Positions 44,641-55,268 are shown, counted from the stretch's first letter. The stretch: 64,000 bases of DNA from Polyangium sp. 6x1 (GCF_029946515.1 NZ_JARZHH010000005.1:124001-188000), one strand, 5' to 3'. Numbers and translations: made by a program. Notes: generated from the sequence alone by a model not told the origin.

Positions 44641-45438
44641 TCAGCCGGCGGCGGGTTTTTCTTGCTCTGCGGGGCCGGAAGATGCTCGGGCCTGCCCCGA
44701 GAGCGCGGCTTCCAGATCGGACACATCGGAGATGTCCTCGACGCGCGGGACGGAAAGTTCGAGCCCGCGCGAAAGGATCGCGTGGCATCCGAGCGCGAGG
44801 TCGCGCACCGAGGGCGCGCGGCCGACGAGCTCCTCGATCGACGTGACGCCGTGGTCGCGGATCCCGCACGGGACGATCATCCCGAACGCGCCGAGATCCA
44901 CGGACAGGTTGAGCGCGAAGCCGTGCATCGTGACCCAGCGCGAGAGGCGCACGCCGATCGCGCCGAGCTTCGCGATCTCGCTGGCCCACGGCGCGCCAGC
45001 CCATTCGGAGGGCTTTTCCCGGTCGACCCACACGCCGATGAGCCCGTCGACGACGCCGGACTCCACGCCGAGCTCGCGCGCGAGCAGGATCATCACCTCT
45101 GCGAGGGATCGGACGTAGCGGCGGACGTCGCATCGATCCGGCTTGAGATCGAGGATCGGATAACACACGAGCTGACCGGGCCCGTGATAGGTCACGTCGC
45201 CGCCGCGACCGGTCTGCACGAGATCGACGCCGCGCTCGGCGAGCAGCCCTTCGCCGAGCAGCACGTTGCCTGCATCCGCGGCGCGGCCGAGCGTCACGAC
45301 GGGCTCGTGCTCGACGAGCAGGATCAAGTCTTCGATGTGCCCGTCCGCGCGGAGCGAGACGAGGTGCTGCTGCAGCGCGTGGATGGGTTCGTAGCGCCTG
45401 CGACCGAGGAAATACGCCTTCGCCTGCCGTTCGCCCAC
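44641..45438 (-). CDS. lipB: Octanoyltransferase
   Basis: LipB transfers octanoyl groups from acyl carrier protein to lipoyl domains. The 265-residue product shows the family signature GRGGDVTYHGPGQLV (about 77-91), the lysine in KLGAIGVRLSRW and MHGFALN, and the catalytic cysteine in GMIVPCGIRDHG. A C-terminal extension of about 40 residues is Ala/Glu/Pro-rich. GTG start overlaps the TAG stop of the response-regulator gene by one base (TAGTG), giving coupling of an apparently unrelated pair. The lipoyl synthase gene lipA is not nearby. Confidence 0.95.
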   Translation of the reverse strand: MGERQAKAYFLGRRRYEPIHALQQHLVSLRADGHIEDLILLVEHEPVVTLGRAADAGNVLLGEGLLAERGVDLVQTGRGGDVTYHGPGQLVCYPILDLKPDRCDVRRYVRSLAEVMILLARELGVESGVVDGLIGVWVDREKPSEWAGAPWASEIAKLGAIGVRLSRWVTMHGFALNLSVDLGAFGMIVPCGIRDHGVTSIEELVGRAPSVRDLALGCHAILSRGLELSVPRVEDISDVSDLEAALSGQARASSGPAEQEKPAAG

Positions 45439-46928
45439 TACTCCGGTACCTTGTCTCCGGCGCTGCGCCGCTCGTCGCGGTAGCCCTCGATGTTGTCCGT
45501 GAAGTTCGCGGCGACCTCGGGATCGAACTGCGAGCCGGAGCAGCGCTCGATCTCGGCCACGGCGACCTCGTGCGGCAGCGCGCGGCGATAGGAGCGATCA
45601 CTCGTCATGGCGTCGTACGTGTCGGCCACGGCGATGATGCGCGCGATGATGGGGATCTCGTTGCCCTTCAGCTTGAGCGGATAGCCGCGCCCGTCCCAGC
45701 GCTCGTGGTGCAGGTGCACGCCCGGGATGAGCGGGTGCAAGAACTTGATGGGATCGAGGATGTCGCGGCCGAAGACCGGGTGCTTTTTGAAGACCTCGTA
45801 CTCGTCCTGCGTGAGCTTGCCGGGCTTGTTGAGGTTCAAGACGCAGCCGATCTTGCCGATGTCGTGCATGAGCGCGCTCTGCCGGACGATCTCCACCTCG
45901 TAGGCGGAGAGGCCGAGCCGCTTCGCGAGGAAGACGGCGTAGAGCGCGACGCGATCGGAGTGGCCCGAGGTGTAGCGATCCATCTTGTCGATGGCTTTCG
46001 CGAGGCCCTGGATCGTCTGCTGGAACGTGGCCTGCAGATCCTGGTAGAGGCGCGCGTTCTCGATCGCGGCGGCGGCGCGCGAGGCGATGATGCTGAGGAG
46101 CTTGCGTTGCCCCTCCTCGAAGCGCCTGCCCTTCGAGAACGAGCCGAGCGCGATGAAGCCCATGAACCGCTGGCCGATGCGCAGCGGCACCGCGACGATC
46201 GAGTAGAGCGGCACCTCGGGCGGGGCCGAGAAGAACTTGAGCCCGCGCGGCCCTTGCTCGAGCAGCGTCGCCTCCGCGCGCAGGTGCTGGGCGATCTTGT
46301 CGTGATCGAGCACGCCGATCGCGGCGTCCTCGGGCAGCGTCGGCCCGCGGATGTGTTGCCGCTCGAAGAGCCCGCCCTCGCCGTCGTCGAGCCACGTCGA
46401 GACGAGATCGCTGCGCACCTCGGAGAGGCAGCTCTCGGCCACGGTCTCGAGCACCTGATCGAGCGAGAGGCTCGCCTGGATGGCCTCGCTGACCTTGTAC
46501 AGCCCGAGCGCCTCGCGCAGGCGCAGGTTCTCCGCCGCCATGCGCTGCTTCTCGAGCCCACGCTGCACGACGTGGATCACCTCGTCGAGCTTGAAGGGCT
46601 TGAGCACGTAGTCGTACGCGCCGCGCTTCATCGCGTCGATCGCGGTCTCGACCGTGCCGAACCCCGTCATGATCACGGTGAGCGCGTCGGGCGCGGTCTT
46701 GCCGATCTCGTCGAGCAGCGCGATGCCGCCCATCTTCGGCATCTTGAGGTCGCTGATGATGAGGTCGTAGTGCGACTTCGTGAGCTCCCCGAGCGCGGCG
46801 GAGCCGTCCTCGGCCGTGCGCACGATGTAGCCCTCCATGCCCAGGAAATCCGCCAGCATGTCGCGGATGACCTTCTCGTCGTCGACGACGAGGATACGCG
46901 GGCGCTCTTCCGTGAGTTGGGACGGCAC
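45438..46928 (-). CDS. Response regulator with GAF and HD-GYP domains
   Basis: The 496-residue product has a receiver domain (about 10-125) with ILVVDDE, phospho-acceptor Asp in LIISDLKMPKMGG, conserved Thr in VIMTGFG and Lys in YVLKPFK. A GAF domain follows (about 150-300), then HD-GYP (about 315-470). The HD pair is in SALMHDIGKIG and the HD-GYP hallmark in HHERWDGRGYPLKLKG is fully canonical, so it should hydrolyse cyclic di-GMP. Thus a two-component signal would lower the second messenger. No sensor kinase gene is adjacent. The single PilZ receptor in the window is 21 kb away. It is the first gene in the unit with lipB. Confidence 0.95.
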   Translation of the reverse strand: MPSQLTEERPRILVVDDEKVIRDMLADFLGMEGYIVRTAEDGSAALGELTKSHYDLIISDLKMPKMGGIALLDEIGKTAPDALTVIMTGFGTVETAIDAMKRGAYDYVLKPFKLDEVIHVVQRGLEKQRMAAENLRLREALGLYKVSEAIQASLSLDQVLETVAESCLSEVRSDLVSTWLDDGEGGLFERQHIRGPTLPEDAAIGVLDHDKIAQHLRAEATLLEQGPRGLKFFSAPPEVPLYSIVAVPLRIGQRFMGFIALGSFSKGRRFEEGQRKLLSIIASRAAAAIENARLYQDLQATFQQTIQGLAKAIDKMDRYTSGHSDRVALYAVFLAKRLGLSAYEVEIVRQSALMHDIGKIGCVLNLNKPGKLTQDEYEVFKKHPVFGRDILDPIKFLHPLIPGVHLHHERWDGRGYPLKLKGNEIPIIARIIAVADTYDAMTSDRSYRRALPHEVAVAEIERCSGSQFDPEVAANFTDNIEGYRDERRSAGDKVPE

Positions 46929-46980
46929 GGCCCGAGCCTACCAGATGTCGTGAAACTTTTCGGGCGAGATGAAGGACCGC

Positions 46981-49272
46981 TCAGTCGTCGTCGGAGACGA
47001 TCGCGTGGCGGATCGTGCGGGGCGATTCGTCGAGCTCGGGCACGTGCTCGGTCGGCGCTTCCGTGATGGTCGGCGAGGGGAGGCCGCCGGGCGGCGCGTA
47101 CGAGGGCGCCTGCGCGTGCGCGGCCGGCTGCGCGTACGACGGCGGCGACGCGAACGAGTCGGGCGACGCGTACGACATCGGCTCGGCGAGCGAGTCCGGC
47201 GGATACGAGGGCGGCGGCGGCGAGAGCTCGTTCGGCATCGGGCCGATCGCGGGCTGCGATCCACGATCGATCGGACGCGGCGGCGGGAGCGGCGCGCTCG
47301 CCGGCTCGCCGGGGAGCATCGACGAGGCCCTGTTCTCGCCGAGCGCGTGCTTCTGCTCGAGGAACTTGATCACGGACGAGCCCGTCGCGCGCTCGAGCGA
47401 CGCGCGCAGGTCGCCCGGCAGCGTCGACTCGATGAGCAGCTTCGCGCCCGTGCGCGGATGCACGATCTCGATGCGGATGAGGTGCACGAACGAGCGATCG
47501 AGGCCGTGCTTCTCCTCGAAGTAGCGGTTTGTCGGCACGTGGCCGTAGCGCTCGTCGCCGAGCACCGGGTGCCCGATCGCCGCGAGGTGACGGCGGATCT
47601 GGTGCGGCCTGTGCCCGTCGGGGATCACGCGCAGGATCGAGTGACCCGAGGCCACGGCGAGGCGGCGGTACCGCGTCCGCGCCATGTAGCTGCGCCCGCC
47701 CTCGCGGAGATCACGCGCGATGGCGCCCTTCGTCGGCGTGACGCCCTTCGCGGCGACGAGGTAGATGAGCCGACCGCTCGTGGCGAGCGCCGTCGTCCAG
47801 AGCTGCCGCGCCACCTCGTTCCGCGCGAAGATGCAGAGGCCGCTCGTGCCCGTGTCGAGCTTGTTCACCACCTTGAGGTTCGACACGCCGGGCAGCCGTA
47901 GGCAGCGCTGCATGAGCGAGCCGAGGTACTCCGGCTGGTTCTCGACCGGCTCGTGCGGGCCCTTCTCGACCACGATGACGTCGTCGTCCTCGTAGATCAC
48001 GCGCGGCTGCGCGGGCGGCGCGCGCTTCAGCACCGCGACCGTCTCGACCTCCTCCGTGAGAGGGATCATGTCGATCGGGATGAGCTCGCTCGACGTGTAG
48101 CCGAGGCGGCTGAAGTGATCGAGGTCGCGCGCGAGCGTGTCGGGATCACACGAGACGTAGATGCAGAGCGGCGCGCCGAGGCGGGCGATCGCCTCGCGCG
48201 CCGCGGGCGAGACCCCGCGCCGCGGCGGGTTCATCACCACCGCGTCGAACTTCTCGTTGTTCGCGAGCAGCGAGTTCACCACGTCGGCCGCGTCGCCGAC
48301 GCGCGCGTCGAGCTTGCCGAGCCCCTGCGCCTCCGCCGCCGAGCGCGCGTTCTGCACCGCCGGCGCGAACGACTCCACCATCGTCACGATGTTCTTCGCG
48401 TGCGACAGCGCGATCGAGATCGCGCCCGATCCGCCGTAGAGATCGAGCACGCGCGGCTGCCGCCGGTTCGTGCCCGTCTCGTCGATCAGGAGCTGCATGT
48501 CGAGCGAGGCGATCTCGCGCGTGATGAGCGCGTGCACGCGCGACGCCTGGCCGCGGTGCACCTGCACGAACGAGCCGAACGAGGCCACGTGGTACGTCGG
48601 CCCGATGCGATCCTCGGCGTGCGGCACGCCGTCGAGCACCATCGTCTCCGGCCCGAGGATCTGCGGCGCGTCCGCCTCGTGCAGGTTCGCCGCGATCCCC
48701 ACGACGCGCGGCAAGAGCGCGCGGATCGCGCGCCCCGCCTCCTTGAGCTCGTCGCGCGAGGGCACGCGATCTCGCTGCAGCACGAACGTGAGCAGCACGC
48801 CGACGCGGTTGCCTTGCGCCGTCGTCGTCGTCTCGGGCAGCGACGTCGTGCCGGGCATGTGCACCTCGCGCAGATCGATCGCGCGGAGCACGCCGCCGCC
48901 GTGCGGATCGTACGGCAGGAGCAGCCCGCGGGCCTCTGGCGGCGGCGACGCGATGAGCCCGCGCAGGATCGTCGTCACCTCCGCGAGCGCGGGCGCGAGC
49001 ACGCGGCAGTTCGGGATGTCGATCACGTCGTGGTTGCCGGAGCGACCGTAGAGCCCGATCCCGCCCGTCGACGACACGATGAGCTTCGCGCGACCGCGGT
49101 AGCCCACGATCTGGTCGCCGGGCACGACCTGGCGCGTGTACAGAAGCTCGAGCGCCGGGTAGTGCACGATCGCGCTCACCACGCGTGCCCGCTTCGTCGT
49201 GAGCTGCTGGGCGTAATCCATCCCGATGAGCGGACAGCCGCCGCATTGCTCGGCGTGCACGCACTCGATCAT
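46981..49272 (-). CDS. Fused rRNA m5U-methyltransferase and RluA pseudouridine synthase
   Basis: The N-terminal half is a RumA/RlmD-type methyltransferase without a TRAM domain. It has cysteines for a 4Fe-4S cluster in ECVHAEQCGGCP (about 3-14), SAM motif VLDLYGGSGAISIAL, then VMNPPRRG and the catalytic Cys375 in YVSCDPDTLARD. The C-terminal half is RluA-type: VIYEDDDVIVVEKG, the catalytic Asp473 in NKLDTGTSGLCIFAR (HRLD in most relatives), and the RPHQIRRHLAAIGHPVLGD block. A disordered Pro/Ser/Tyr tail of about 100 residues follows. The frame opens to 49401, but the extra codons have about two-thirds GC at third positions, far below the gene, so ATG 49272 is preferred. The RNA target sites are unknown. 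Confidence 0.88.
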   Translation of the reverse strand: MIECVHAEQCGGCPLIGMDYAQQLTTKRARVVSAIVHYPALELLYTRQVVPGDQIVGYRGRAKLIVSSTGGIGLYGRSGNHDVIDIPNCRVLAPALAEVTTILRGLIASPPPEARGLLLPYDPHGGGVLRAIDLREVHMPGTTSLPETTTTAQGNRVGVLLTFVLQRDRVPSRDELKEAGRAIRALLPRVVGIAANLHEADAPQILGPETMVLDGVPHAEDRIGPTYHVASFGSFVQVHRGQASRVHALITREIASLDMQLLIDETGTNRRQPRVLDLYGGSGAISIALSHAKNIVTMVESFAPAVQNARSAAEAQGLGKLDARVGDAADVVNSLLANNEKFDAVVMNPPRRGVSPAAREAIARLGAPLCIYVSCDPDTLARDLDHFSRLGYTSSELIPIDMIPLTEEVETVAVLKRAPPAQPRVIYEDDDVIVVEKGPHEPVENQPEYLGSLMQRCLRLPGVSNLKVVNKLDTGTSGLCIFARNEVARQLWTTALATSGRLIYLVAAKGVTPTKGAIARDLREGGRSYMARTRYRRLAVASGHSILRVIPDGHRPHQIRRHLAAIGHPVLGDERYGHVPTNRYFEEKHGLDRSFVHLIRIEIVHPRTGAKLLIESTLPGDLRASLERATGSSVIKFLEQKHALGENRASSMLPGEPASAPLPPPRPIDRGSQPAIGPMPNELSPPPPSYPPDSLAEPMSYASPDSFASPPSYAQPAAHAQAPSYAPPGGLPSPTITEAPTEHVPELDESPRTIRHAIVSDDD

Positions 49273-49631
49273 CGTCGACGGGATCTCGCCGGCTCGTAGG
49301 GTCCGACGCGTGGGATTCGAAAGAATACCCCGCCCGGTACCTGCGGCCCCGGGGGTGCCATCGGGACCATTCGGCCCGTTTTTCCCTGCGCCTGGGTCCA
49401 TCGGCGATAGATTACAAGCGTCACTCGGGGACGTCGAAGCAGGAAAACTCGCGGCCCATCGTTTTCTTCATCGAGCGGGGAATCTCACCACCGGACGGTC
49501 GGGGCCGGACCCGGGGTTGGCCTCGGCAGCCGCCGGACGAGGGCGGTGGTAACTTTGTCGTCACGGCCGCTCGGGGCCGCGTAGGATGCGGAGCGGCGAG
49601 GGCCGTGGCTGCCCGCGCGATCGACCGAGCC
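49273..49631. other. Divergent intergenic region
   Basis: About 360 bases lie between the rRNA-modification gene and the PEGA/barrel gene. Codon composition is non-coding on both strands. The region should contain two divergent promoters, but no clear -35/-10 pair or operator palindrome was found. The local stretch GATAGATTACAAG (49404-49416) is AT-richer than the surroundings. Confidence 0.45.
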
Positions 49632-50972
49632 ATGCCGAAGAGGCGTACCAGCGCCGCAGGTCGCGACCAACGAACAGGCCCCGATCGTCCTGGGCCGACG
49701 TGGATCCGCGGCCTGCTCGGGGTCGGCCTCGCCGCTCTTGCAGGGTTTTCCTCGACGCCTGCGCTCGCTGCGCCCGGGGACGCACAGGCCCAGAAGGGGA
49801 TCGCGCTCGCCCGGAAGGGGGAGTGCGGCGACGCCGTCCCGCTGCTCGAGGAGGCCGAGGGCATCCGGCACCGGCCCGAGACCGCGGTCGCCCTCGCGAG
49901 CTGTTACGAGATGGCGGCCGAGCTCCTCCAGGCGAGCGCCCTCTACGGCGTCGTCGCCGAGGAGCCGCCCGATCGGACCCACACGCGCGGCGACCGCGCG
50001 GCCATCCAGATCGCCAAGCGCAAGCTCCGCGACGTCGACGCCCGCATCCCCACGCTGAGCTTCGTGATCCCCAAGGGCTACGAGGGCGTCGTCATCACGA
50101 TCGACGGCGAGCCCGTCGATCCGCCGACCGATCCGCAGAAGGTCGATCCCGGCGACGAGCTCGCCGTCGTGATGAAGGCCAAGGGCCGCAAGGAGCGCAA
50201 GGAGACGATCACCCTCGAAGAGCGCGAGCGCCGCGTCGTCACGCTCGATCTCGCGCCGCTCGGATCCGCCTCCGCGCCCGAGCCCGCTGTCCCTTCGAAG
50301 GAGCCACGCCTCTGGCTCGGCGTGGCGTACCGCGGCTACGTCATACCGCGGTTCGCCATGAACATCTTCGGCGACGGCGGACGCACCGTCGTCGCGCCCG
50401 GCGGAGCGCTCAGCCTCGTGCGCACCTCGGGCAACCTCGACATCACGTTCACGCTCGGGTACGCGGCCTTCTTCCTGCCGCCCACGCCCTTCAAGGCGCG
50501 CGGCACGCCCGACACCGAGTACGAGATCGTCGAGGCCGATCTCTCCTCGCTGCAAGCATCGTTCGAGCTCGTATGGAATTTCCCGCTCGATCGCCGGCAG
50601 CGCTTCCGCCTCCGCGTCGGTGGCGGCCTCGGCGTCGGCTACACCTTCCTCGGCGACATCCACCGCACGCAGGCCTACCCGCCCGGCTTCGCGCCCGGGG
50701 ATCCGTACACGTACCGGCCTTGCACCGCGCCGAACGATCCGCCGGGCAGCTTCCGTTACTGCAACCAGCTCGACAAGGACCTCGACCATTACGGCGGGTA
50801 CGTCGAGCCGAGCTGGTTCGACGGCGGCGCGCGGCCGCTCGTCTACCCGTGGATCGTCTTGCCGCGGATCGGGATCTCGTTCCGGCCCACGCCGCGCGTC
50901 TCGATCGATCTCGACGTCGCGCCGAGCCTCTCGGGGATCCTCACCGGCCTCGGCGTGCGCGTCGGGCTCTGA
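49632..50972 (+). CDS. TPR/PEGA-like protein with C-terminal barrel
   Basis: The product (446 residues from MPKRRTS) has a signal peptide with a long basic N-region, ending near PALAAPG, and a TPR-like helical part (GIALARKGECGDAVPLLEEA and TAVALASCYEMAAELLQASA). A PEGA-like strand region follows (GYEGVVITIDGEPVDPP, and DPGDELAVVMKAKG). The C-terminal half is a beta-rich membrane-barrel-like domain with Gly/aromatic strands (RFRLRVGGGLGVGYTFLGD) and a final strand in GLGVRVGL. The first half parallels the secreted protein at 5762. An in-frame start at 49605 is possible. Its 3' end overlaps the convergent matrixin gene by 32 bases. Confidence 0.75.
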   Translation: MPKRRTSAAGRDQRTGPDRPGPTWIRGLLGVGLAALAGFSSTPALAAPGDAQAQKGIALARKGECGDAVPLLEEAEGIRHRPETAVALASCYEMAAELLQASALYGVVAEEPPDRTHTRGDRAAIQIAKRKLRDVDARIPTLSFVIPKGYEGVVITIDGEPVDPPTDPQKVDPGDELAVVMKAKGRKERKETITLEERERRVVTLDLAPLGSASAPEPAVPSKEPRLWLGVAYRGYVIPRFAMNIFGDGGRTVVAPGGALSLVRTSGNLDITFTLGYAAFFLPPTPFKARGTPDTEYEIVEADLSSLQASFELVWNFPLDRRQRFRLRVGGGLGVGYTFLGDIHRTQAYPPGFAPGDPYTYRPCTAPNDPPGSFRYCNQLDKDLDHYGGYVEPSWFDGGARPLVYPWIVLPRIGISFRPTPRVSIDLDVAPSLSGILTGLGVRVGL

Positions 50973-51861
50973 TCCTTCGAGCTCCAACGAATCCGAGCGC
51001 CACGAGCGCGATCGCCGGCGCCGCGTGCCCCGCCTCGCTTGCACCGGTCCCGCGACGCACGCTGCAGTCGCCTTCCGTCTGCTTCGCCGCGCACTCCGGC
51101 GAGAAGCCGTGGCGGGGCAGGGGATTGCAGCGCGCCGTGTCGACGACCTCTCCCGTCGGCGGGTACGCCTCGCAGATCGCCGCGATGTCGTCCGCCGCGA
51201 GCGTGCGCGGCAGGACGCTGCCCGACGTGTAGTTCGGCCACATCGTCGCGCTCGCGTCCTCCGCGTGCGCGAGCCCGAGGAAGTGCCCGGCCTCGTGTGT
51301 CATCACGGAGAGCAGATCGGTCTGCACCTCCTCGAGGTTGTCCGACGTCGTGAACGGGAAGCCGTGCGTGTTGACCTCCATGTCCGCGTCGTAGATCTCG
51401 CCCGTCCTCGTGTCGAACGTCACCGTCGTCAGCGCGATGTTGTGCGGCCCGTCGGGGTGCGTCCACGTCGCGTCGCGGAACACGACCACGTTCGCGTTCC
51501 CTGCCTTCGGGTTGTACTCGACTCGATCACACGCGACGGGCCCGAGGTTCTGCACGTGGATGTTCGGCGGTCCGGGCAGCTCCGTCTCGCAGACCGGCTC
51601 CTCCCACGCCCGGAACGACTCCTCGACGACCGCCAGGGCCAGCGGGTACGGCACCTCCTCGGAGCCGTCCACCTGCACGCTCACGCCCACGCAAGGCCTC
51701 TTCCAGAGGAGAGGCTTGCAGGCCGGGTCGTCCCACGGCGGCGGCCCGCAGAGCTGGCCCTCGGCGCACGTCGAGGCGCGGCAGTAGGCGTGTGCGTCCG
51801 GAGCGGCGCCCATCACGAGCGCGATCCCGACCGCGAGGACGAGACGAGGCGAGGCGCGCAT
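50941..51861 (-). CDS. Secreted matrixin-type metalloprotease
   Basis: The 306-residue product has a signal peptide (ending APDAHAY) and a mature region with eight cysteines. The metzincin zinc motif is HEAGHFLGLAHA (about 192-203), followed by the Met-turn SATMWPNY. This pattern is that of M10-like matrixins. The C-terminal 34 residues contain a hydrophobic helix (APAIALVALGFVGA) followed by RRIRARRARRGR, the shape of a MYXO-CTERM sorting tail but without the usual Cys just before the helix. It is likely exported and active outside the inner membrane. Start ATG. Substrate unknown. Confidence 0.88.
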   Translation of the reverse strand: MRASPRLVLAVGIALVMGAAPDAHAYCRASTCAEGQLCGPPPWDDPACKPLLWKRPCVGVSVQVDGSEEVPYPLALAVVEESFRAWEEPVCETELPGPPNIHVQNLGPVACDRVEYNPKAGNANVVVFRDATWTHPDGPHNIALTTVTFDTRTGEIYDADMEVNTHGFPFTTSDNLEEVQTDLLSVMTHEAGHFLGLAHAEDASATMWPNYTSGSVLPRTLAADDIAAICEAYPPTGEVVDTARCNPLPRHGFSPECAAKQTEGDCSVRRGTGASEAGHAAPAIALVALGFVGARRIRARRARRGR

Positions 51862-51876
51862 GCCGGCTCCTCCGCG

Positions 51877-52212
51877 CTAGGGGGTGAGGTCGATCGGCCT
51901 ACCGAGCTTGCGCGACAGCACGGCGCTCACGGTCGCCCAGAATTCCGCGCCGTCTTTCGAGGCGGACCAGCTCGTCCCTCCTCCGCGCGGGTCGAAGTGC
52001 CAGGCGTTCCGCTCGGCGGCCATCCAGATTTGCCGCGCCGCGCGGTGGCTGTTGATGACGTACCGGGTCCCGTCCTGGAACTCGACCGTGAGGACCCCCA
52101 TCTGCAGATCCACCTCGATCCCGTCCAGGTCGCCGAGCGCCCGCTCGAGCTTGCGCAGCGTGTCGTCCGCGGCGCGTTCGAAGTCCCGTTCCGAGATGCC
52201 CTCGGTGCTCAT
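51877..52212 (-). CDS. cyaY: Frataxin homologue, iron-sulfur assembly
   Basis: This 111-residue protein matches bacterial frataxin in length and pattern. An acidic first helix (ISERDFERAADDTLRKLERA) precedes strands VDLQMGVLTVEFQDGTRYVI and NSHRAARQIWMAAERNAWHF (beta strand with the conserved Gln-x-Trp). The ending FWATVSAVLSRKLG also fits. CyaY binds iron and modulates the Isc machinery. No isc/suf genes are near. The gene lies 15 bases upstream of the matrixin start on the same strand and is divergent from the kinase gene. Assignment rests on motif similarity. Confidence 0.9.
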   Translation of the reverse strand: MSTEGISERDFERAADDTLRKLERALGDLDGIEVDLQMGVLTVEFQDGTRYVINSHRAARQIWMAAERNAWHFDPRGGGTSWSASKDGAEFWATVSAVLSRKLGRPIDLTP

Positions 52213-52289
52213 GGGTCGAACCTACCTCGGGCGGCGTCGACCGCCAAGCAGCCGCGCCCCGCTTTCGTTTGGCCTCGGGATTGACTAGG

Positions 52290-53849
<1,560 letters not shown>

Positions 53850-53861
53850 GATCGACATCGC

Positions 53862-55268
53862 TTGCGCCCTGATCGCCTCGTCACCGTCCTCGTCGTCGCC
53901 GGCTACCTCCTCGCGCTCATCCTCGCGGGCACCTACGTCACCCGGCGATCGAAAGGCTTCTCCGACTACGTCACGGGCGGCGGCAAGATCCCTGCGTGGA
54001 TGCTCGCCCTCTCCTTCATGGCGAACTTCGTCAGCTCGAACTCCTTCGTCGGCCACGCGGGCAAGAGCTACGAGGTCGGGCTCGGCTGGTGCGCCGTCGG
54101 CGGCTTCCTCGTCGTCGCCTGCGCGCTCTCCTTCCACTTCTTCGCCCCGCGCTTCGCCGAGTTTGCCCGGACGAACGGCACCCACACGCTCCCCGATTTC
54201 TTCGAACGCCGTTTCGGCTCTCGCCCCCTCGCGGTCTTCGTCCAGTGGATCGTCGTCGCCACGACCCTGCTCTACGTCCTCGCCGTCTTGCGGGGCACGG
54301 CCCTCGTCGTCGCTTCGGGCATGGGCCTCTCGTACGAGGCGGCGCTGCTCGTCGTCTACCTCGTCACGATCCTGTATTGCCTGCTCGGCGGCCTCTGGGC
54401 GGACGTGCTCACGGACGTCGTGCAATCGGTCGTCTTGCTCGCGGGCGCGGTCCTGCTCTTCGTCGCGGTCGTCACTGCGTCGCCCGATCCCGGCGCACCT
54501 CCGCCTCCGCCGGTTCGGCCCCTCTCCGTCGCGCAGCTCGTCGCGGTCGGCCTCTCGGGGGCGGTCAAGCTCGTCGCCGATCCGAAGCAGGTCATGGTCT
54601 TTTATGCCTTCGGCGGCGCCGCGCAGGCCCGCCGCTTCCGGCACATCGCTCCGCTCCTGCTCCTCCTCGTCCTTGGTTGCCTCTTCCCCGTCGGCTACCT
54701 CGCGCGCTCGCTCGTGCCCGTCGTTCGTGACGCCGACGAGATCGTCCCGCAGCTCGTCTTCGAGCGCGGCCTCCTCGGCGCGGCCTTTGGCCCCGTCTTC
54801 CTCGTCGCGCTCCTCGCGGCTTCCATGTCCTCGCTCGACTCCGCGTTGCTCGTCGTCGCCTCGTGCCTCGAAAAGCACGTCGTCGCCCCGATCGTCCGGC
54901 GTGAGCCGAGCGAGCGCCGCACCCGCGTGATCCTCTTCCTCGTCGCGACGGTCGTCCTCCTCCTCTCCTTCCGCCCTCTCGGCGACATCGTCTCCCTCTC
55001 GACCCTTGCGGGCGCGCTCCTCGGCGCCTCGCTCCTGCCCCTCCTTTGCGTCGGCCTCTTCGTCGCCGCGCCGATCCCGCCGCGCGTTGCGCTCCTCTCC
55101 CTCACGCTCGGCCTCGTGGGGGCGCTCGCGGGCAAGCTCGGCCCGAAGGCGCTCGGCCTCCGCTCGCCCTGGCTCCAGGACATCTTCGTGGGCCTCCTCC
55201 TCGCGACCGTGCCCCTCGTCGTCCACTGGGCGAGGCGCCCGCGCGCCGCCGTTTCCGTTCCCGGCTGA
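53862..55268 (+). CDS. Sodium/solute symporter (SSS family)
   Basis: The 468-residue product is a sodium-coupled symporter of the SSS family. It has about 12-13 helices, with GYLLALILAGTYVTRRSKGF, the helix-2 region GGKIPAWMLALSFMANFVSS (the family sodium-site region), GLGWCAVGGFLV and AASMSSLDSALLVVASC. The last matches the conserved helix-8-type MSSLDSAL signature. The start is TTG at 53862, 12 bases after the kinase stop. The substrate cannot be told from sequence. The downstream 175 bases include an AT-richer stretch with a run of seven T (55383-55389) and probably carry the promoter of the cysteine-repeat gene. Confidence 0.88.
   Translation: MRPDRLVTVLVVAGYLLALILAGTYVTRRSKGFSDYVTGGGKIPAWMLALSFMANFVSSNSFVGHAGKSYEVGLGWCAVGGFLVVACALSFHFFAPRFAEFARTNGTHTLPDFFERRFGSRPLAVFVQWIVVATTLLYVLAVLRGTALVVASGMGLSYEAALLVVYLVTILYCLLGGLWADVLTDVVQSVVLLAGAVLLFVAVVTASPDPGAPPPPPVRPLSVAQLVAVGLSGAVKLVADPKQVMVFYAFGGAAQARRFRHIAPLLLLLVLGCLFPVGYLARSLVPVVRDADEIVPQLVFERGLLGAAFGPVFLVALLAASMSSLDSALLVVASCLEKHVVAPIVRREPSERRTRVILFLVATVVLLLSFRPLGDIVSLSTLAGALLGASLLPLLCVGLFVAAPIPPRVALLSLTLGLVGALAGKLGPKALGLRSPWLQDIFVGLLLATVPLVVHWARRPRAAVSVPG

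Noticed and set aside
44210-45601. Extension of the nickel-transporter frame upstream through the 52-bp repeats and lipB
   Set aside because: The extension is Arg/Pro-rich and overlaps other genes; the conserved N-terminus starts at 44209.
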